Notes: generated from the letters alone by a model not told the origin. DNA of 64,000 nucleotides from an uncultured Albidovulum sp. (GCA_913064775.1 CAJYAD010000004.1:62001-126000); one strand, 5' to 3'. Numbered from the stretch's first letter, positions 44,913 through 53,950 are shown. Numbers and translations: made by a program.

Positions 44913-45941
44913 TTAGGACAGGGCGAATTTCAGCAGCTTGATTGCGGCAAAGTCGCTCACGTCACCGCCGACGCGCTTGGTGGCGTAGAACAGCACATGC
45001 GGCTTGGCCGAGAACGGATCGCGCAGCACCCGCAGGTCGGGGCGTTCGGCCACCGTGTAACCGGCGCGGAAATCACCGAAGGCCACCGAATAGCTGCCCG
45101 AGGCGATGTCGGGCATGTCCTCGGCGATCAGCACCGCATAGCCCATCAGCCGCGCGGGTTCGCCCGCCGCCAGCCCGTCCGACCACAAGAATCGCCCGTC
45201 CGCATCCTTCATCTTGCGCACCGCGCCGGCGGTCTTCGGATTCATCACGAAGGTCGCGTTGGCGCGGTAATCGGCGTCCAGCGCATAGACCAGATCGACG
45301 ATCGCGTCAGAGGCATTGGTCGCGGCGAAATCGCCATCCGCGCCGGTCGCGACATAGCCCAAGTTGCCCCAGGCCCAGCTGGCCTCGGCCACCGCCGGAT
45401 GGCTGAGGAACCCGGTCGGCTTGTCGATCCCGTCGCCCGAGATGAAGGATTGCGCCTCGGCACGGGCGAACTTGTGGGCGATGCGGCCGGCCAGCCAGCC
45501 CTCGATATCGAAGGCGCTGTCGTCCAGCAGCCGCTGGCTGGCCTTCGGCATGGCGCTAAGCTCGTTCAGCGGGATCGAGATCCGTTCGATCTGCGGCGTG
45601 TCGCTCTCGGCCACAGCGGCGGTCTCGGTCGCCCAAGCCAGGCGGCGCCCGATCTCAGCGCGGGCTGCGGCGAAATCAAGCTCTGCCGCCTCGCCTCCTC
45701 CGTCGCGCCCGTGCTCTTTGCGGAGTTTTTCAAGGATCGTCCTTTCGGTCAGCACCGCCTGCAAGGCCTGGCGAAGCTCGCGTGCATATCCCGGCGCTCG
45801 CTTCGCCTCGTCCAGCGTACCGCCTTGCAGCTCGCGGATCATCTGGGCGAAAACTTCGGCCGCAGTCGTGTAGAGAAGCGAGGCCTACGAAACCAAGGGC
45901 CTCGGTGCCTCCCCCTCCTCGGCGGGGGTGTCAAATGTCAT
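44913..45941 (-). pseudogene. GTA fusion remnant: terminase small subunit (gp1) 5' part joined to major capsid (gp5) 3' part, with amber codon
   Basis: From ATG at 45941 the frame reads MTFDTPAEEGEAPRPLVS, then TAG (45885-45887), then continues in the same frame for 309 residues from Met at 45842. The N-terminal part (VFAQMIRELQGGTLDEAKRA ... DFAAARAEIGRRLA) resembles gp1/TerS. At about 45635 it switches to the HK97-type RcGTA capsid (WATETAAVAESDTPQIERIS, LSAMPKASQRLLDDSAFDIE, NPKTAGAVRKMKDADGRFLW). gp2-gp4 and the capsid N-terminus are missing. The join is in frame. Confidence 0.78.
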
Positions 45942-46224
45942 CTGTTGGTGAACCTGCCCTCAACGGCGGCCCCGGATCGCCCCGCGGCCTATGGCTGCTG
46001 GCGACATGAAAAAGCGGCACCGGGTTGCCCCGTGCCGCTTGCCCACTTTTCCCAGATTGTCATAAGGGGTACATCGGAGCGTCCGCAAAGTCAATCGGAA
46101 AATTATTTCCCGTCAATGACTTGCGCGCGCCCACTTAACCTTTTGTTATCCCGAGAGCCCCTCGCCGCCCCCCGGCAGGCGGGCCCTAGTTCCCGCTTTT
46201 CTGGCCGCCCTGCTGCTGGCTGTC
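45942..46224. other. Non-coding region between mltG and the GTA remnant
   Basis: About 280 nt. Contains the mltG terminator (listed), an AT-rich stretch with GGAAA-ATTA-TTTCC (about 46097-46110) and TTAA-N7-TTAT at 46135-46149, which matches the CtrA consensus TTAA-N7-TTAA in seven of eight positions. This is where the GTA promoter would have been. No gene is seen. Confidence 0.5.
46007..46040 (-). terminator. Intrinsic terminator downstream of mltG
   Basis: Minus strand AAGCGGCACGGGG-CAA-CCCGGTGCCGCTT followed by TTTC: a strong stem with U-run. It ends the fab/mltG transcript before the GTA remnant. Confidence 0.85.
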
Positions 46225-47385
46225 CTACTGCTGCTTTTCCTGCGCGGCCTGGATCTTGCGCCAATTCTCGACGTTCTTGTTGTGCTGCGCCAGGGTTTCC
46301 GAGAAGTCATGCCCGCCGGTGCCATTGGCCACGAAATACAGGTATTTCGTCGCCACCGGATGCAGCGCGGCGGTGATCGCCTCCTTGCCGGGATTGCAGA
46401 TCGGCGTCGGCGGCAGGCCCTCTATCTGATAGGTGTTGTAGGGCGTCTTCTTGCGCAGCTCGCTTTGACGCAAGCCCCGGCCCAGCACACCATGCCCCTT
46501 GGTGATGCCATAGATCACCGCCGGGTCGGTCTGCAGCCGCATGCCCTTGTCCAGCCGGTTGACGAAGACCGAGGCCACCTCGGCCCGCTCTCCCGCTACC
46601 CCGGTCTCCTTCTCGATCAGCGAGGCCATGATCAGCGCCTGTTCTGGCGTCTTGTAGGGCAGATTCTCGGCCCGGCCCTTCCAGGCGGCCTCGAGGATCT
46701 TCTTCTGCCGGCCCTGCATCTCCTTGATCAGCGTCTCCAGCGCCTCGCCCTTGGTCAGGACATAGCTGTCGGGGGCCAGACTGCCCTCGGGCGGGGTGTC
46801 CTTCACCTTGCCTGACAGGAAATCCACATGCTGCAGCGCGTTCAGGACATCCCAGCTGGTCACCCCCTCGGCCAGGATCACCCGGTAGCGGGTGTCGGGT
46901 TCGGCCTCGGCGCGGGTCAGATCCTCGGGCGGTGTCTTGGTGGTGACCGGATCGTAGCTGGCCACCTCCTTGTACTCGCCCGTCACCGGGTCAAGGTTGC
47001 GCACCGCCAGCGTGCTGGCGATCACGCCGATGCGGTAATTCACCTCGGTGCCGCAGGTGCTCTGACCGCCCCTGGTCACGATGCCAAGAATGCCCTCCAT
47101 CGATTCCGCCTTCGGAATCAGATAGCTGCCGTATTTCAGCTTGTTGCCCTTGTCGGTATAGCTCGCCCCCACCCGAAACAGCATCTCATGGCTGACCGCG
47201 CCGGTCTTCTGCAGCTTGTCGGACAGCGAGCCAAGGCTTTCGCCGCGATCGACGCGCAGGCAGATCGGCTGGACCAGCGGGCCCGGGCCGGTGAACTGCT
47301 GACGGCTCCATTCCAGGAACCCGGCCACCGCGACCAGCAGCACGATGAACAGCGTCAAGGCATTCGAGGCGACCGAGCGACCCAT
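46225..47385 (-). CDS. mltG: Endolytic murein transglycosylase MltG (YceG)
   Basis: 386 residues: N-terminal span (ALTLFIVLLVAVAGFLEW), LysM-like region, then the YceG catalytic domain with the active-site Glu in ALIMASLIEKETG, and ASVFVNRLDKGMRLQTDPAVIYG and LPPTPICNPG blocks. Cleaves nascent peptidoglycan to set strand length. The start overlaps the fabF stop by one base (TGATG). Confidence 0.95.
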   Translation of the reverse strand: MGRSVASNALTLFIVLLVAVAGFLEWSRQQFTGPGPLVQPICLRVDRGESLGSLSDKLQKTGAVSHEMLFRVGASYTDKGNKLKYGSYLIPKAESMEGILGIVTRGGQSTCGTEVNYRIGVIASTLAVRNLDPVTGEYKEVASYDPVTTKTPPEDLTRAEAEPDTRYRVILAEGVTSWDVLNALQHVDFLSGKVKDTPPEGSLAPDSYVLTKGEALETLIKEMQGRQKKILEAAWKGRAENLPYKTPEQALIMASLIEKETGVAGERAEVASVFVNRLDKGMRLQTDPAVIYGITKGHGVLGRGLRQSELRKKTPYNTYQIEGLPPTPICNPGKEAITAALHPVATKYLYFVANGTGGHDFSETLAQHNKNVENWRKIQAAQEKQQ

Positions 47386-48647
47386 CAGTCCGCGACTTTC
47401 CCCAGCACCAGGCTGGCATTGGTTCCACCAAAGCCGAAGGAGTTCGACAGCGCCACGTCGATGCGGCGCTTCACGGCCCGGTTCGGCGCAAGATCCAACT
47501 TGGTCTCGACCGCCGGGGTGTCAAGGTTGATCGTCGGCGGCGCCACCTGATCGCGGATCGCCAGCGCGCAGAAGATCGCCTCGACCGCGCCGGCCGCGCC
47601 CAGAAGATGGCCGATCGACGACTTGGTCGACGACATCGTGACCTTCGAGGCATGCGCGCCAAGCATCCGTTCCACCGCGCCCAGCTCAATCGTGTCGGCC
47701 ATGGTGCTGGTGCCGTGCGCGTTGATGTAATCCACCTTGTCCGCGCCCAGTTCCGCGCGCTTCAGTGCCGCCTGCATGGCACGGAACCCGCCCTCGCCAT
47801 CCTCGGCGGGCGCGGTGATGTGATAGGCGTCGCCCGACAGGCCATAGCCCAGCACCTCGGCATAGATCTTCGCACCGCGCGCGACGGCGTGTTCGTATTC
47901 CTCCAGCACCACGACACCGCCGCCCTCGCCCATGACGAACCCGTCGCGGTCCGCATCATAGGGGCGGCTGGCGGTCTGGGGCGCGTCGCCGCGCTTGGTC
48001 GACAGCGCCTTGCAGGCGTTGAAGCCAGCGATGCCGATCTCGCTGATCGGGCTTTCCGCGCCACCGGCGATCATCACTTCGGCATCGCCCCACTGGATCA
48101 TCCGCGCCGCATCGCCGATCGCATGCGCGCCGGTCGAACAGGCCGTCACCACCGCATGGTTCGGCCCCTTGAAGCCGTAGCGAATGCTGACCTGACCCGA
48201 GATCAGGTTAATCAGCGAGCCGGGGATGAAGAACGGGCTGACCCGGCGGGGGCCGCGTTCCTTCAACAGCACCGCGGTCTCGGCGATCGAGGTCAGCCCG
48301 CCGATGCCCGAGCCGATCATCACCCCGGTGCGCAGCCGGTCTTCTTCGTCCTCGGGCTCCCATCCGGCATCGCGCACCGCCATCGTCGCGGCCGCCATGC
48401 CGTAAAGGATGAAATCATCGACCTTGCGCTGTTCCTTGGGCTCCATCCAATCGTCGGGATTGAAGGTGCCGCCCGACCCGTCGCCGCGAGGGATCTCGCA
48501 GGCATAGGTCGTGGCCAGATGGCTTGCATCAAAACGCGAGATCGTTCCCGCGCCCGACTGGCCGTCGAGAAGGCGGCTCCAGGTTTCTTCCACCCCGCAG
48601 GCAAGCGGCGTGACCATTCCCAGCCCCGTAATCACAACCCGGCGCAT
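47385..48647 (-). CDS. fabF: 3-oxoacyl-[acyl-carrier-protein] synthase II
   Basis: 420 residues, thiolase fold. Active site Cys170 (AVVTACSTGAHAIGDA), catalytic His in NAHGTSTMADTIE and KSSIGHLLGAAGAVE. Catalyses chain elongation condensation. GAGGAGA ribosome site. Upstream acpP has its own terminator, so fabF-mltG likely has a promoter in the 270-nt gap. Confidence 0.96.
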   Translation of the reverse strand: MRRVVITGLGMVTPLACGVEETWSRLLDGQSGAGTISRFDASHLATTYACEIPRGDGSGGTFNPDDWMEPKEQRKVDDFILYGMAAATMAVRDAGWEPEDEEDRLRTGVMIGSGIGGLTSIAETAVLLKERGPRRVSPFFIPGSLINLISGQVSIRYGFKGPNHAVVTACSTGAHAIGDAARMIQWGDAEVMIAGGAESPISEIGIAGFNACKALSTKRGDAPQTASRPYDADRDGFVMGEGGGVVVLEEYEHAVARGAKIYAEVLGYGLSGDAYHITAPAEDGEGGFRAMQAALKRAELGADKVDYINAHGTSTMADTIELGAVERMLGAHASKVTMSSTKSSIGHLLGAAGAVEAIFCALAIRDQVAPPTINLDTPAVETKLDLAPNRAVKRRIDVALSNSFGFGGTNASLVLGKVAD

Positions 48648-48860
48648 CTGTTCTCCTCATTCATGTCGCGGCATTCGCGCAGAGATACACGTGCATGCGC
48701 GCGCGCGCAACGCCAAGCCCGGCAACCGGCGGCGCGCGGCGTATCGCCGACCCCGGCGGATGGCACCGATTCTTCCCCGGTCGGCGGTGCGCCCGTCACA
48801 ACCTACGGTCGCGGGCAAGGCCCGGGGTGCCGAGAGCGGACCGCCCCCGAATCCCCGCAC

Positions 48861-48890
48861 CAAAAGAAAACGGCGCCCCGCAGGACGCCG
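48861..48890 (-). terminator. Intrinsic terminator of acpP
   Basis: Minus strand stem CGGCG...CGCCG followed by TTTTCTTTTG, 28 nt after the acpP stop. Confidence 0.7.
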
Positions 48891-48917
48891 CTTCCTCTGT
48901 CGCAGTTTCGAAAGGGC

Positions 48918-49151
48918 TCAGGCCGCTTCCGAGATGAACTTCACCGCATCGCCGAAGGTCTGGATGGTCTCGGCCGCGTCATCCGGGATCTCGATCCCGA
49001 ACTCTTCCTCGAAGGCCATGACCAGCTCGACCGTGTCGAGGCTGTCGGCGCCCAGATCGTCGATGAACGACGCGTTCTCCGTCACCTTTTCTTCCTCGAC
49101 GCCGAGATGCTCGACCACGATTTTCTTCACGCGGTTTGCGATGTCGCTCAT
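48918..49151 (-). CDS. acpP: Acyl carrier protein
   Basis: 77 residues, acidic, with the 4'-phosphopantetheine Ser in [25 protein letters not shown] ribosome site. Carries growing acyl chains for FabF, FabG and FabD encoded around it. Confidence 0.97.
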   Translation of the reverse strand: MSDIANRVKKIVVEHLGVEEEKVTENASFIDDLGADSLDTVELVMAFEEEFGIEIPDDAAETIQTFGDAVKFISEAA

Positions 49152-49282
49152 GTCACTTCCTCATCGTGTTTCGGGTCTCGGACCCAGTCTTCATGTCCCG
49201 TTGCTCACAAGGAGCGGCTCCTTGCCCGCCCCCGGGCAGGCCCCGCCCCGGGGCAGCCCCCGGACGGGTCAAATCTGAGCCG

Positions 49283-49310
49283 CCTATAGCACAGTCTTTG
49301 GCCAAGGCAA
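49283..49310 (-). promoter_or_regulatory. Candidate acpP promoter
   Basis: Minus strand TTGCCT (49305-49310) and TATAGG (49283-49288) with 16-nt spacing, about 130 nt upstream of acpP. Confidence 0.4.
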
Positions 49311-49338
49311 ACGCTTTCACCGCCCCCCTGCGGGGTGG

Positions 49339-50076
49339 TCAGATCATGGTCATGCCGCCGTTGACATGCAAGGTCGCTCCGGTGACGTAGCTTGCCTCGG
49401 GGCTGGCCAGATAGACGGTGGCGGCGGCGATATCCCCCGGCACACCCATCGCCCCGGCGGGAATCTCTACCAGGATCTTGTCCTTCTGCTCTTCGGTCAG
49501 CTTCTCGGTCATCGCCGTCAGGATGAAGCCCGGTGCGATGCAGTTCACCGTCACATTGCGGGTCGCGACCTCCTGGGCGAGGCTTTTCGACAGACCCACC
49601 ATGCCGGCCTTGGCCGCGGCGTAATTGGCCTGCCCGCCATTGCCGGCGATTCCGACGACCGAGGTGATGTAGATGATCCGCCCCCAGCGCGCCTTCATCA
49701 TCCCCCGCAGCACCCCGCGCGACAGCCGGAAAGCCGAGGTCAGGTTGACATCGATCACCTGCTGCCAGTCGTCGTCCGACATCCGCATCAGCAAGCCATC
49801 GCGGGTGATTCCGGCATTGTTCACCAGAATATCGACCGAGCCCATGGCCTCGGCCGCCTGCCGCGCCAGCGCATCGACCGCCGCGAAATCCGACAGATCG
49901 CAAGGCAGCACATGCGCCCGCGGCCCCAGTTCCTCGGCCAAAGCCTGCAGCGGCGCGGCGCGTGTCCCCGACAAGCCGACACTGGCCCCCTGAGCATGCA
50001 ATTGCCGCGCGATCTCTCCGCCGATGCCCCCCGATGCCCCCGTCACAAGGGCCGATTTACCCGTCAGATCAAACAT
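49339..50076 (-). CDS. fabG: 3-oxoacyl-[acyl-carrier-protein] reductase
   Basis: 245 residues from MFDLTGKSALVTG with GGGAG upstream. NADPH motif TGASGGIGG, NNAG block ILVNNAGITRDGLLMRM and catalytic Ser-Tyr-Lys in TSVVGIAGNGGQANYAAAK. C-terminus YVTGATLHVNGGMTMI. Reduces 3-ketoacyl-ACP. Confidence 0.96.
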   Translation of the reverse strand: MFDLTGKSALVTGASGGIGGEIARQLHAQGASVGLSGTRAAPLQALAEELGPRAHVLPCDLSDFAAVDALARQAAEAMGSVDILVNNAGITRDGLLMRMSDDDWQQVIDVNLTSAFRLSRGVLRGMMKARWGRIIYITSVVGIAGNGGQANYAAAKAGMVGLSKSLAQEVATRNVTVNCIAPGFILTAMTEKLTEEQKDKILVEIPAGAMGVPGDIAAATVYLASPEASYVTGATLHVNGGMTMI

Positions 50077-50239
50077 TTCCATCTCCCGCGGGGCACCGCC
50101 CCTGCTTTTCTCTCTCGTCCCACTATCGTGCGGGGTCGCTACCGAAGCGCCGCCGCCATTGGTGCTCGGACCCGTGGCACAGCCATTTGCAACCCCCCGC
50201 AAGGACGGCAACGGGGCGCTCCCCCCCGGCGCCGCCCGC

Positions 50240-51172
50240 TCAACCGGCGACGGCGGCCGCCACATCCTCGGGCGTGCCCACCGCCCGGGTCTGGGCCGAG
50301 CGCGCAATCCGCCGGATCATTCCCGACAGCGCCTTGCCTGCGCCGATCTCCCAAAACTCGGTCACCCCGGCGGCGACCATCCATTCCACGCTTTCGCGCC
50401 AGCGCACCGACGCGGTCACCTGCGCCACCAGCAGATCGCGGATCTCAGCATGATCCTCGACCACCTCGGCGCGCACATTGGCGACCAAAGGCACCTTCAG
50501 CTCGGACACCACGATGCCCGCCAGCGTGTTCACCATCACCGAGGCGGCAGGCTGCATCAGCGCGCAATGGAAGGGCGCGCTCACCGGCAGCAGAAGTGCC
50601 CGCTTGGCACCGCGCGCCTTGGCGATCTCCACCGCCCGCTCCACCGCCGCGCGGTGGCCCGACACCACCACCTGGGCCGGGTCGTTGTCATTCGCCGCCT
50701 GGCAGACCTCGCCCTGGGCGGCCTCGGCGGCGACCTCGGACACGGCCTGGAAATCCAGCCCCAGGATTGCCGCCATCGCGCCGACGCCAACCGGCACGGC
50801 CTCTTGCATGGCCTGGCCACGCACCCGCAAAAGCCGCGCCGTGTCGGCCAGGCTTAGCGCCCCCGCCGCGCAGAGCGCCGAATATTCCCCCAGGCTGTGA
50901 CCGGCCACGAAGGCCGCAGTCTCGATGCCGACGCCCTCGGCCTCAAGCGCCCTGAGCGCCGCGATCGAGGTCGCCATCAGCGCGGGCTGCGCATTCGCGG
51001 TCAGGGTCAGCGCCTCCGTCGGCCCTTCCCAGATCAGCGTGCTCAGCTTCTCGCCCAGCGCCTCGTCGACCTCTTCGAAGACCGCCCTGGCCGCCGGATA
51101 GGCGTCTGCCAAGGCCTTCCCCATTCCGACCGATTGCGCGCCCTGCCCCGGGAAAACGAATGCCCGCGTCAT
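50240..51172 (-). CDS. fabD: Malonyl CoA-acyl carrier protein transacylase
   Basis: 310 residues. FPGQGAQSVGMG (about 7-18), nucleophile Ser in AGHSLGEYSAL, His in VSAPFHCALMQPA. GAAGGAGG ribosome site. Loads malonyl groups on ACP. The 163-nt gap to fabG has no gene; it contains a fragment similar to the insert of the 40.9 kb repeat. Confidence 0.96.
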   Translation of the reverse strand: MTRAFVFPGQGAQSVGMGKALADAYPAARAVFEEVDEALGEKLSTLIWEGPTEALTLTANAQPALMATSIAALRALEAEGVGIETAAFVAGHSLGEYSALCAAGALSLADTARLLRVRGQAMQEAVPVGVGAMAAILGLDFQAVSEVAAEAAQGEVCQAANDNDPAQVVVSGHRAAVERAVEIAKARGAKRALLLPVSAPFHCALMQPAASVMVNTLAGIVVSELKVPLVANVRAEVVEDHAEIRDLLVAQVTASVRWRESVEWMVAAGVTEFWEIGAGKALSGMIRRIARSAQTRAVGTPEDVAAAVAG

Positions 51173-51357
51173 GTGTCCTCCTTCAAAAACTGCTCCGCCA
51201 TACAGCCCTCACGCACATCGCGCAACTGCGCCGCACGCCAAAGACAGGCCTCCCGTCGCGCCCCACCGCCCGCCGGGACCCGCGCCTTCCTGCACCTCCG
51301 CCCCTCGCGGACATCTCACACCAAAGTGAACGACGCGGCCCGCAACTCTTGCAAACG

Positions 51358-51399
51358 TTGATCCAGATCAAGCAGGTGACGCAGCGGAAGGCATATTCT
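51358..51399 (+). promoter_or_regulatory. FNR-type box and class II promoter upstream of the DoxX-like gene
   Basis: TTGATCCAGATCAA (51358-51371) is a perfect TTGAT-N4-ATCAA site. A -10-like TATTCT (51394-51399) lies at the spacing expected if the box is centred at -41.5 of a start near 51406, 25 nt before the DoxX-like ATG. This points to activation by FnrL or a related Crp/Fnr regulator under low oxygen. Confidence 0.75.
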
Positions 51400-51430
51400 G
51401 CCGGCAACTTTATCGCCAGAGGAAAGAGCC

Positions 51431-51916
51431 ATGCGGAAACTTACCTCGGAACAGAAATTTCTCCTCGCCTTGCGCCTTTGCCTCGCCTGGGTCTTTCTCT
51501 ACGCCGCCTCGCATCAGGTCCTCGTCAAGGGATGGAGCATCGCGGGCTTCCTGAATTCGACCAAGACCTTCCACTGGTTCTATGGCGCGATCGCCCATTC
51601 CTCGCTGGTGCCGCTGCTGACCTTCCTCGTCGAATACGGCCACCTCTTGATCGGACTGTCGCTGCTGGTGGGGCTGTTCGTGCGGGTCTCGGCGGGTTTT
51701 GGCATCTTCCTGATGCTGACCTATTGGACGGCCCATATGGACTTCCCCTATATCGGCGGCCCGCTGAACTTCCTGATCGACGAACATATCGTCTACGCTC
51801 TGGTGCTGGGCCTGCTGATCGTGCGCCGCGCCGGCCATATCGTCGGGCTCGACGAATGGGTCGCCCAGCGTCACCTCTTCGACCGTGTGCCGCTGGTGCA
51901 CTGGGCCAGCGCCTGA
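51431..51916 (+). CDS. DoxX/DoxD-like membrane protein
   Basis: 161 residues with four hydrophobic spans: FLLALRLCLAWVFLYAASHQ, an LTFLVEYGHLLIGLSLLVGL stretch, VSAGFGIFLMLTYWTAHM and IVYALVLGLLIVRRAGHI. The HMDFP and NFLIDEHIVYALVL segments are typical of DoxX/TQO-small-subunit-like proteins. Catalytic role unknown; members are linked to quinone/thiol redox. Good site (GAGGAAAG). Divergent from fabD. Confidence 0.87.
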   Translation: MRKLTSEQKFLLALRLCLAWVFLYAASHQVLVKGWSIAGFLNSTKTFHWFYGAIAHSSLVPLLTFLVEYGHLLIGLSLLVGLFVRVSAGFGIFLMLTYWTAHMDFPYIGGPLNFLIDEHIVYALVLGLLIVRRAGHIVGLDEWVAQRHLFDRVPLVHWASA

Positions 51917-52023
51917 CGCGAACTGCCCCGCCGGGCATGAAACACGCGGGGGCGCAATTTCACCCCCGCCCCCACCTTTCAGCGTTCCCAAAAATACGCC
52001 CCGCGCCGCGCGCGCCGCCGCGC

Positions 52024-52051
52024 TTGCATCCCCGCGCAGCCTCTGTATAAG
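52024..52051 (+). promoter_or_regulatory. Candidate promoter of the rpsF operon
   Basis: TTGCAT (52024-52029), 16-nt spacer, TATAAG (52046-52051), about 105 nt before rpsF. The preceding 51917-52023 contains a weak C-rich repeat-like stretch. Confidence 0.6.
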
Positions 52052-52156
52052 GCCCCATCCTTCCGCAAGATCACGAAACCGGCGCAGCCTCTCGTGAGCG
52101 GGCCGCGGAAGGCCCTTGCCCGCTCTATGAAATGTGCCCCGCAGAATGGAGCCCGC

Positions 52157-52531
52157 ATGCCGCTTTACGAGCATGTCCTCATCGCGCGTCAGGACCTGTC
52201 CAACGCGCAGGCCGAAGGCCTGATCGAACACTTCTCCTCGGTACTCACCGACAACGGCGGCAAGGTCGTCGATCATGAGTATTGGGGCGTGAAGACCATG
52301 GCCTACAAGATCAACAAGAACCGCAAGGGCCACTACGCCTTCCTGCGCACCGACGCCCCGGCGCCGGCCGTCCAGGAGATGGAGCGCCTTGCCCGCCTGC
52401 ATGACGACGTGATGCGCGTGCTGACCATCAAGGTCGATGCGCATGTCGAAGGTCCGTCGATCCAGATGCAGAAGCGTGACGAGCGCGACCGCGACCGCGG
52501 TGACCGCGGCGACCGCGGCCCGCGTCGTTGA
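52157..52531 (+). CDS. rpsF: 30S ribosomal protein S6
   Basis: 124 residues from MPLYEHVLIARQDLS. Family blocks GVKTMAYKINKNRKGHYAFL and DDVMRVLTIKVD. Charged C-terminal tail with Arg/Asp/Gly repeats (DRDRGDRGDRGPRR). Pairs with S18 on the 30S platform. Confidence 0.97.
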   Translation: MPLYEHVLIARQDLSNAQAEGLIEHFSSVLTDNGGKVVDHEYWGVKTMAYKINKNRKGHYAFLRTDAPAPAVQEMERLARLHDDVMRVLTIKVDAHVEGPSIQMQKRDERDRDRGDRGDRGPRR

Positions 52532-52555
52532 TCGGCTAGAGGAAAGGAACAACCG

Positions 52556-52783
52556 ATGGCTAACAAACCGTTTTTCCGCCGCCGCAAGGTCTGCCCGTTC
52601 TCTGGCGACAACGCGCCGAAGATCGACTACAAGGATGTCCGTCTTCTGCAGCGCTACGTCTCCGAGCGCGGCAAGATCGTGCCCTCGCGCATCACCGCCG
52701 TCTCTGCCAAGAAGCAGCGTGAACTGGCCCGCGCCATCAAGCGCGCGCGGTTCCTGGCGCTGCTCCCCTACGCCGTGAAGTAA
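52556..52783 (+). CDS. rpsR: 30S ribosomal protein S18
   Basis: 75 residues: [54 protein letters not shown]. Basic and typical. The CPFSG Cys is single, so no zinc ribbon. 25 nt after rpsF. Confidence 0.98.
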   Translation: MANKPFFRRRKVCPFSGDNAPKIDYKDVRLLQRYVSERGKIVPSRITAVSAKKQRELARAIKRARFLALLPYAVK

Positions 52784-52795
52784 GGAGCCAGACCC

Positions 52796-53383
52796 ATGCA
52801 AGTCATCCTACTCCAGCGCGTGTCCAAGCTTGGGCAGATGGGCGATGTCGTGACCGTCAAGGACGGGTACGGCCGCAACTTCCTGCTGCCGCAGGGCAAG
52901 GCGCTGCGCGCGACCGAGGCCAACATCGCCTCGTTCGAGGACCGCAAGGCCCATCTCGAGGCCAACAACCTCGAGACCAAGAAAGAAGCCGAAGCCATGG
53001 CGTCGACGCTCGACGGTCAGACCTTCGTCGTGATTCGCCAGGCCTCGGATTCGGGCGCCCTCTACGGCTCGGTCACCACCCGTGACGCGGCCGACGCGGC
53101 CACCGAAGCCGGCTTTACCGTCGATCGCGGCCAGGTCGTCCTGGTCCGTCCGATCAAGGATCTGGGCCTGCACGACGTGAAGGTCGTGCTGCACCCCGAG
53201 GTCGATATCTCGATCAGCCTGAACGTCGCGCGCTCGGTCGAAGAGGCCGAACTGCAGGCCTCGGGCAAGTCGATCCAGGAACTGGCCGCCGAAGAGGAAG
53301 CCGCCGCCGAGTTCGAGATTTCCGAACTCTTCGACGACCTCGGCGCCGCCGGCCAGGACGAGGACGGCGACAACGAGGCGTAA
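52796..53383 (+). CDS. rplI: 50S ribosomal protein L9
   Basis: 195 residues, longer than E. coli L9. N-terminal [17 protein letters not shown] and [20 protein letters not shown], linker helix, C-terminal [17 protein letters not shown]. Extended acidic C-terminus ([16 protein letters not shown]...DGDNEA), common in alphaproteobacteria. Confidence 0.98.
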   Translation: MQVILLQRVSKLGQMGDVVTVKDGYGRNFLLPQGKALRATEANIASFEDRKAHLEANNLETKKEAEAMASTLDGQTFVVIRQASDSGALYGSVTTRDAADAATEAGFTVDRGQVVLVRPIKDLGLHDVKVVLHPEVDISISLNVARSVEEAELQASGKSIQELAAEEEAAAEFEISELFDDLGAAGQDEDGDNEA

Positions 53384-53404
53384 GCCTCGCGCCCGGACTT
53401 TACG

Positions 53405-53434
53405 AAAGGCCGCGCCTCCGGGCGCGGCCTTTTT
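53405..53434 (+). terminator. Intrinsic terminator of rpsF-rpsR-rplI
   Basis: Stem GGCCGCGCC/GGCGCGGCC with 4-nt loop and TTTTT tail, 22 nt after rplI. Confidence 0.92.
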
Positions 53435-53484
53435 CATTGCGGGGGGCCGGGAAATTGCAGGGGGCCGGAAACCGGGCGAAAGGC

Positions 53485-53880
53485 TCAGTCCAGCTCGCCG
53501 CTTTCGCGCATCCGCTCCAGCCCCGCTTCCAGATATTCGCTGACCATCGGCTGGCCCAGCAGATAGCTGCTGACCGCGCCGGAATGGCTTTCGGCCGCCA
53601 GCACCATCATCTCGTCCCATTCGTCGGGGTCGCCATCCTCGCGGCCGATCCAGAACAGCGCCACCAGCGCGTGCTGCTGGTCCTCGTTCATGCCCTCGAT
53701 CTCGTTGACCAGCTCTTCCTCGGTCAGCTCGCCCTCGATGGCCTGCAGCACATCCGGCCCCTCGTCGTCGGTCGGATTGCCGCCTGGATCGTCGATATCG
53801 ACCGCCTCCTTGGCCATCACTGCGTTGAACCGCAGGACCAGCTCTTCGATTTCCTCGTCGTCGAACGGCAGATCGACCAT
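53485..53880 (-). CDS. DUF3775 domain protein
   Basis: 131 residues, strongly acidic. The segment DQQHALVALFWIGREDGDPD followed by EWDEMMVLAAE is the DUF3775 signature as I know it. Helical, probably cytoplasmic. Function unknown. Convergent with rplI. Confidence 0.85.
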   Translation of the reverse strand: MVDLPFDDEEIEELVLRFNAVMAKEAVDIDDPGGNPTDDEGPDVLQAIEGELTEEELVNEIEGMNEDQQHALVALFWIGREDGDPDEWDEMMVLAAESHSGAVSSYLLGQPMVSEYLEAGLERMRESGELD

Positions 53881-53950
53881 GGCGCGCTCCTTCCTGTCTC
53901 CGTTTGCCTGTCGGGTCCGAACGCGGCACTCCCACTGCGGTTCCCAACAA

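Noticed and set aside
46005-46064. Tiny plus-strand ORF (MKKRHRVAPC...) over the mltG terminator.
   Set aside because: It is created by the terminator stem itself, has no ribosome site and faces the wrong way.
45942-46150. A small regulatory RNA ending at the 46007-46040 terminator.
   Set aside because: No promoter with acceptable -35/-10 spacing was found close upstream, and the hairpin is adequately explained as the mltG terminator.
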